Source: an uncultured Thermoleophilia bacterium
GTDB lineage: Bacteria > Actinomycetota > Thermoleophilia > UBA2241
DNA: 8,259 bases
Assembly (NCBI GenBank): GCA_903921965.1
Contig: CAIXSE010000010.1
Coordinates: 1-8,259, forward strand
Reading direction: 5' to 3'
Position 1 is the first letter of the stretch. The number at the start of each line of letters is the position of its first letter. Both the position numbers and the translations under genes were made by a program. Below are positions 6,499 to 8,259 of this stretch, piece after piece. Below the pieces are notes generated by a model. That model was not told the origin of the DNA and did no database searches. It was given only the letters and a program-made list of their open reading frames with translations.

Positions 6499-8004
6499 TC
6501 AGTCGGCGCGCGGGTCGTTGGCGCGGATGTACGCGAGCAGCTCCGCCGTCGCCGGGTCTTCGACCTGCACGGCGTCGTAGTCGACCATCACGCCGTTGAA
6601 GAACTGCATGATCAGCCAGTCGCCCGAGCGGCCGCCCGGCAGGATGCCGCTGAACACGAAGCCGGCCTCCTCCAGGTTCTCGGCCACCCGGCCCGTGCCG
6701 CGCCGGCTGAGGTCGAGGAACACGTCGATGACGCTCACGTTCTCGCGGAGCAGCCGGACCAGGTCGTTGCGGATGCGCTGGTGCAGGTCGCGCCCGTACT
6801 TCGGGATGCGGATGGTGGCCACCGAGCGCTTCGTGTTGACGCTCACGTCGACCTCGGGCAGGCCCCGGGACGAGGCGTGGACGTCGCGGCCGAACGTGAT
6901 CGGCACGCCGAGGCGGCCGTAGATGCCGGCGATGGCGTCGCGGTGCCGGCGCGGGGCGTACACCGTCTGCGGCGCGGGCGCGTCGAGGTACCTGAATCCG
7001 ACGATCACGCTGCGGCGCGCCTCGGCCGACCCCGTGATGCCCTCGAACTTGGTGGTCGCCGGCGAGTAGGCCAGCAGGAAGCCAGTGTCCACGAAGCCCA
7101 GCCGGTGGCAGAACTTCTGCGTGTACGTGTGCACGGTGACCTCTTCGATGAAGAGGCCGTGCAGCCCGCGCTCGCGCGCCACGTCGTCGAGGTACTCGCC
7201 GAGGCGCCGCGCGATGGACTGGCCGCGGAACTTCGCCTTGGTCGCCACCACGGCCAGGTCGGCGACCTCGTGGGTGTCCTCCGGGAAGACCAGCGCCGCG
7301 TGCCCGGCCACCTCGCCGTCGCCGGTGGCCGCCACCGCCGAGATCATGTCGCCGCTCTGGTTCAGCGCCACCACACGGTCGGGGTAGTAGAGGTGCTCGT
7401 TCACGTAGGTGTAGCGGTAGGCGTCGTAGATGCAGCGGCAGACCTCGATGGCCTGGTCCTCGAGGAGGGGGCCGACGTTGATCTCGATGCGCTCGGCCTG
7501 CGGCACGCGCTCCGGTCCGGCCTCCGGCTCGGCCGCCGGCGGCGCGTCGGTGACGGCCTGCGACTCGAGGTACTTGATGAAGACCGTCTCCTTGCCGCGG
7601 CTGCCGAGGTTGTGGAACTCCACGGTGTCGGCCATCTTCTGCATGAGGAAGCTGCCGAGGCCGCGGCCCGTCTGCGCGTGCAGGTCGGCCGTGGGGTCGT
7701 ACTCGGGGATCAGCGCGGGGTCGAACGGCATGCCCTCGTCGTGCACGGTGATCTGCATCCCCATGGGGACGCGCTCGCAGTGGACGTCGAACGTGGCGCG
7801 CTCGTCTTCGGCGAAGGCGCCGTGGATGACGTTGGTGGCGGCCTCTTCCATGAGGAGGTCGAAGCGGCCGACCTCGCGCGCCGGGAACCCGGCCTCGGCC
7901 GCGTAGGCGCGCACGAACCCCTGGACCATGGGCAGGTAGGCGAGGTCGTTGGGGACGGTCAGCGTGCAGCGCTGAGGGTCGAACGCGGTCTGCTCAGGGC
8001 TCAT
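6499..8004 (-). CDS. Fusion of RsbW-like ATPase domain with GNAT acetyltransferase and a second GNAT-like domain
   Basis: A 501-residue multidomain protein. Residues 1-148 form an HATPase_c_2 domain with N-box LLMEEAATN (50-58, Asn58), G1 box DEGMPFDP (89-96) and G2 box GRGLGSFLM (113-121). An Ala/Pro/Glu linker (about 150-170) follows. Residues 172-315 look like a GNAT N-acetyltransferase: the central strand VADLAVVATKAKFRG and RGQSIARRLGEYL (260-272) form the acetyl-CoA binding motif A, and KFCHRLGFVDTGFLL (297-311) is the usual C-terminal strand. Residues 330-475 resemble a second, degenerate GNAT fold ending in LEEAGFVFSGILPG and WLIMQFF. The ATG at 8004 has GGAGAGG upstream; a longer open frame to 8241 is Arg/Pro-rich and has no domain. 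It probably acts as an anti-sigma kinase linked to acetylation of an unknown substrate. The domain calls are strong; the combined function is not known. Confidence 0.88.
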   Translation of the reverse strand: MSPEQTAFDPQRCTLTVPNDLAYLPMVQGFVRAYAAEAGFPAREVGRFDLLMEEAATNVIHGAFAEDERATFDVHCERVPMGMQITVHDEGMPFDPALIPEYDPTADLHAQTGRGLGSFLMQKMADTVEFHNLGSRGKETVFIKYLESQAVTDAPPAAEPEAGPERVPQAERIEINVGPLLEDQAIEVCRCIYDAYRYTYVNEHLYYPDRVVALNQSGDMISAVAATGDGEVAGHAALVFPEDTHEVADLAVVATKAKFRGQSIARRLGEYLDDVARERGLHGLFIEEVTVHTYTQKFCHRLGFVDTGFLLAYSPATTKFEGITGSAEARRSVIVGFRYLDAPAPQTVYAPRRHRDAIAGIYGRLGVPITFGRDVHASSRGLPEVDVSVNTKRSVATIRIPKYGRDLHQRIRNDLVRLLRENVSVIDVFLDLSRRGTGRVAENLEEAGFVFSGILPGGRSGDWLIMQFFNGVMVDYDAVQVEDPATAELLAYIRANDPRAD

Positions 8005-8028
8005 GGTCCTCTCCGGACGTGGGTTGGG

Positions 8029-8059
8029 GCGCCCCGCTGGCCGCCAGAGGGCGGGGCGC
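8029..8059 (-). other. Leader hairpin before the HATPase-GNAT gene
   Basis: A perfect 9-bp stem (8029-8037 with 8051-8059) with a 13-nt loop lies between the candidate promoter and the ribosome binding site of the minus-strand gene that starts at 8004. It mirrors the leader hairpin before the other kinase gene at 1111. It may influence translation or mRNA stability. Confidence 0.35.
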
Positions 8060-8071
8060 GTCGCGTCGAAC

Positions 8072-8102
8072 CTATCATCGGCGGGCCGCCGCCGTCGCTG
8101 AA
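8072..8102 (-). promoter_or_regulatory. Possible promoter of the HATPase-GNAT/LytS-SpoIIE operon
   Basis: Read on the minus strand, TTCAGC (8102-8097) and GATGAT (8079-8074) are separated by 17 bp. They match the housekeeping consensus at 3 of 6 and 4 of 6 positions. GATGATAG (8079-8072) is the only AT-containing island in this stretch and resembles the GATACGATAG element at 1012. It lies about 70 nt upstream of the start codon. Confidence 0.3.
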
Positions 8103-8154
8103 GGCGGCCGCGCCGGGCCTGCGCACGGCACGGCGGCCTGTGGCCGCGGCCGCG

Positions 8155-8184
8155 TTGCGCGGGGCCGCCGCCGTCGCGTACGCT
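8155..8184 (+). promoter_or_regulatory. Possible promoter for the rightward gene at the window edge
   Basis: TTGCGC (8155-8160) and TACGCT (8179-8184) are separated by 18 bp and point towards the ATG at 8240. Each matches its consensus hexamer at only 3 of 6 positions, but the conserved first bases of both hexamers and the last base of the -10 are present. The call rests largely on position. Confidence 0.3.
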
Positions 8185-8197
8185 GGCACGCGACCCG

Positions 8198-8217
8198 CGG
8201 CCGGCGCACGCCGGCCG
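8198..8217. promoter_or_regulatory. Palindrome in operator position upstream of the right-edge gene
   Basis: A perfect 9-bp inverted repeat (8198-8206 with 8209-8217) with a 2-bp centre lies 13 nt downstream of the candidate -10 and 22 nt before the ATG at 8240. The tight centre favours a binding site for a dimeric repressor over an RNA hairpin. In DNA this GC-rich, chance or a leader hairpin cannot be excluded. Confidence 0.35.
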
Positions 8218-8239
8218 GAGCCCCCGGACCCGAGGAGCC

Positions 8240-8259
8240 ATGCCCCGTCAGAACGCGCC
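8240..8259 (+). CDS. Probable start of a gene running off the right edge
   Basis: An ATG at 8240 follows GAGGAG (8232-8237) with only 2 nt of spacing, shorter than usual. Six codons (MPRQNA) are visible before the window ends, too few to identify a product. The divergent layout, the candidate promoter at 8155-8184 and the palindrome at 8198-8217 support a real gene start here. Confidence 0.42.

Noticed and set aside
8005..8241. N-terminal extension of the HATPase-GNAT frame to an ATG at 8241
   Set aside because: The extension is Arg/Pro/Gly-rich, covers the promoter-like and hairpin sequences, and the internal ATG at 8004 has a clear ribosome binding site (GGAGAGG).
1..8259. Search for tRNA, rRNA, CRISPR arrays, insertion sequences or attachment sites
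   Set aside because: I saw no cloverleaf, regularly spaced direct repeats, transposase motifs or flanking target duplications. GC-rich runs of GCC/GGC produce many short chance repeats only.

Overview
The window is very GC-rich and gene-dense, with little AT-rich DNA even between genes. This fits a high-GC bacterium. A deep-branching actinobacterial lineage is my guess from the Lon sequence and the abundance of partner-switching proteins, but nothing here fixes the taxon (low confidence).

Layout. (1) 1-890, +: the 3' end of a Lon protease gene, with the Ser/Lys proteolytic domain and an unusual basic Lys/Arg/Ala/Pro-rich tail, then a long perfect GC hairpin (901-943). (2) 1111-4530, +: three tightly linked genes for an RsbW-like anti-sigma kinase, an NMT1/THI5-like solute-binding protein and a membrane Cache-HAMP-SpoIIE (PP2C) phosphatase. 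The first pair overlaps by 4 nt, the second probably by 11 nt. (3) 4633-4962, +: a STAS-domain anti-sigma factor antagonist, about 100 nt downstream, with its own strong ribosome binding site. (4) 4963-5041: a convergent intergenic spacer holding two GC hairpins. (5) 8004-5042, -: two genes in the opposite direction. The first encodes a fusion of an RsbW-like ATPase domain with a GNAT acetyltransferase and a second GNAT-like domain. The second encodes a SpoIIE phosphatase carried on a LytS-type 5TM membrane domain. (6) 8005-8239: a divergent regulatory region, then the probable start of a + strand gene at the right edge.

Together, genes 2-6 form two facing partner-switching modules. In the known RsbW/RsbV/RsbU and SpoIIAB/AA/E logic, a kinase phosphorylates the STAS antagonist, a PP2C phosphatase removes the phosphate, and the unphosphorylated antagonist then takes the kinase away from its target. 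Here two phosphatases with different membrane sensors and two kinases surround a single STAS gene. I infer that one antagonist may integrate an extracytoplasmic small-molecule signal (solute-binding protein/Cache) and a membrane or cell-wall signal (LytS-type domain). No ABC permease or ATPase gene accompanies the solute-binding protein, and no sigma factor gene is visible, so the ligand and the output remain unknown.
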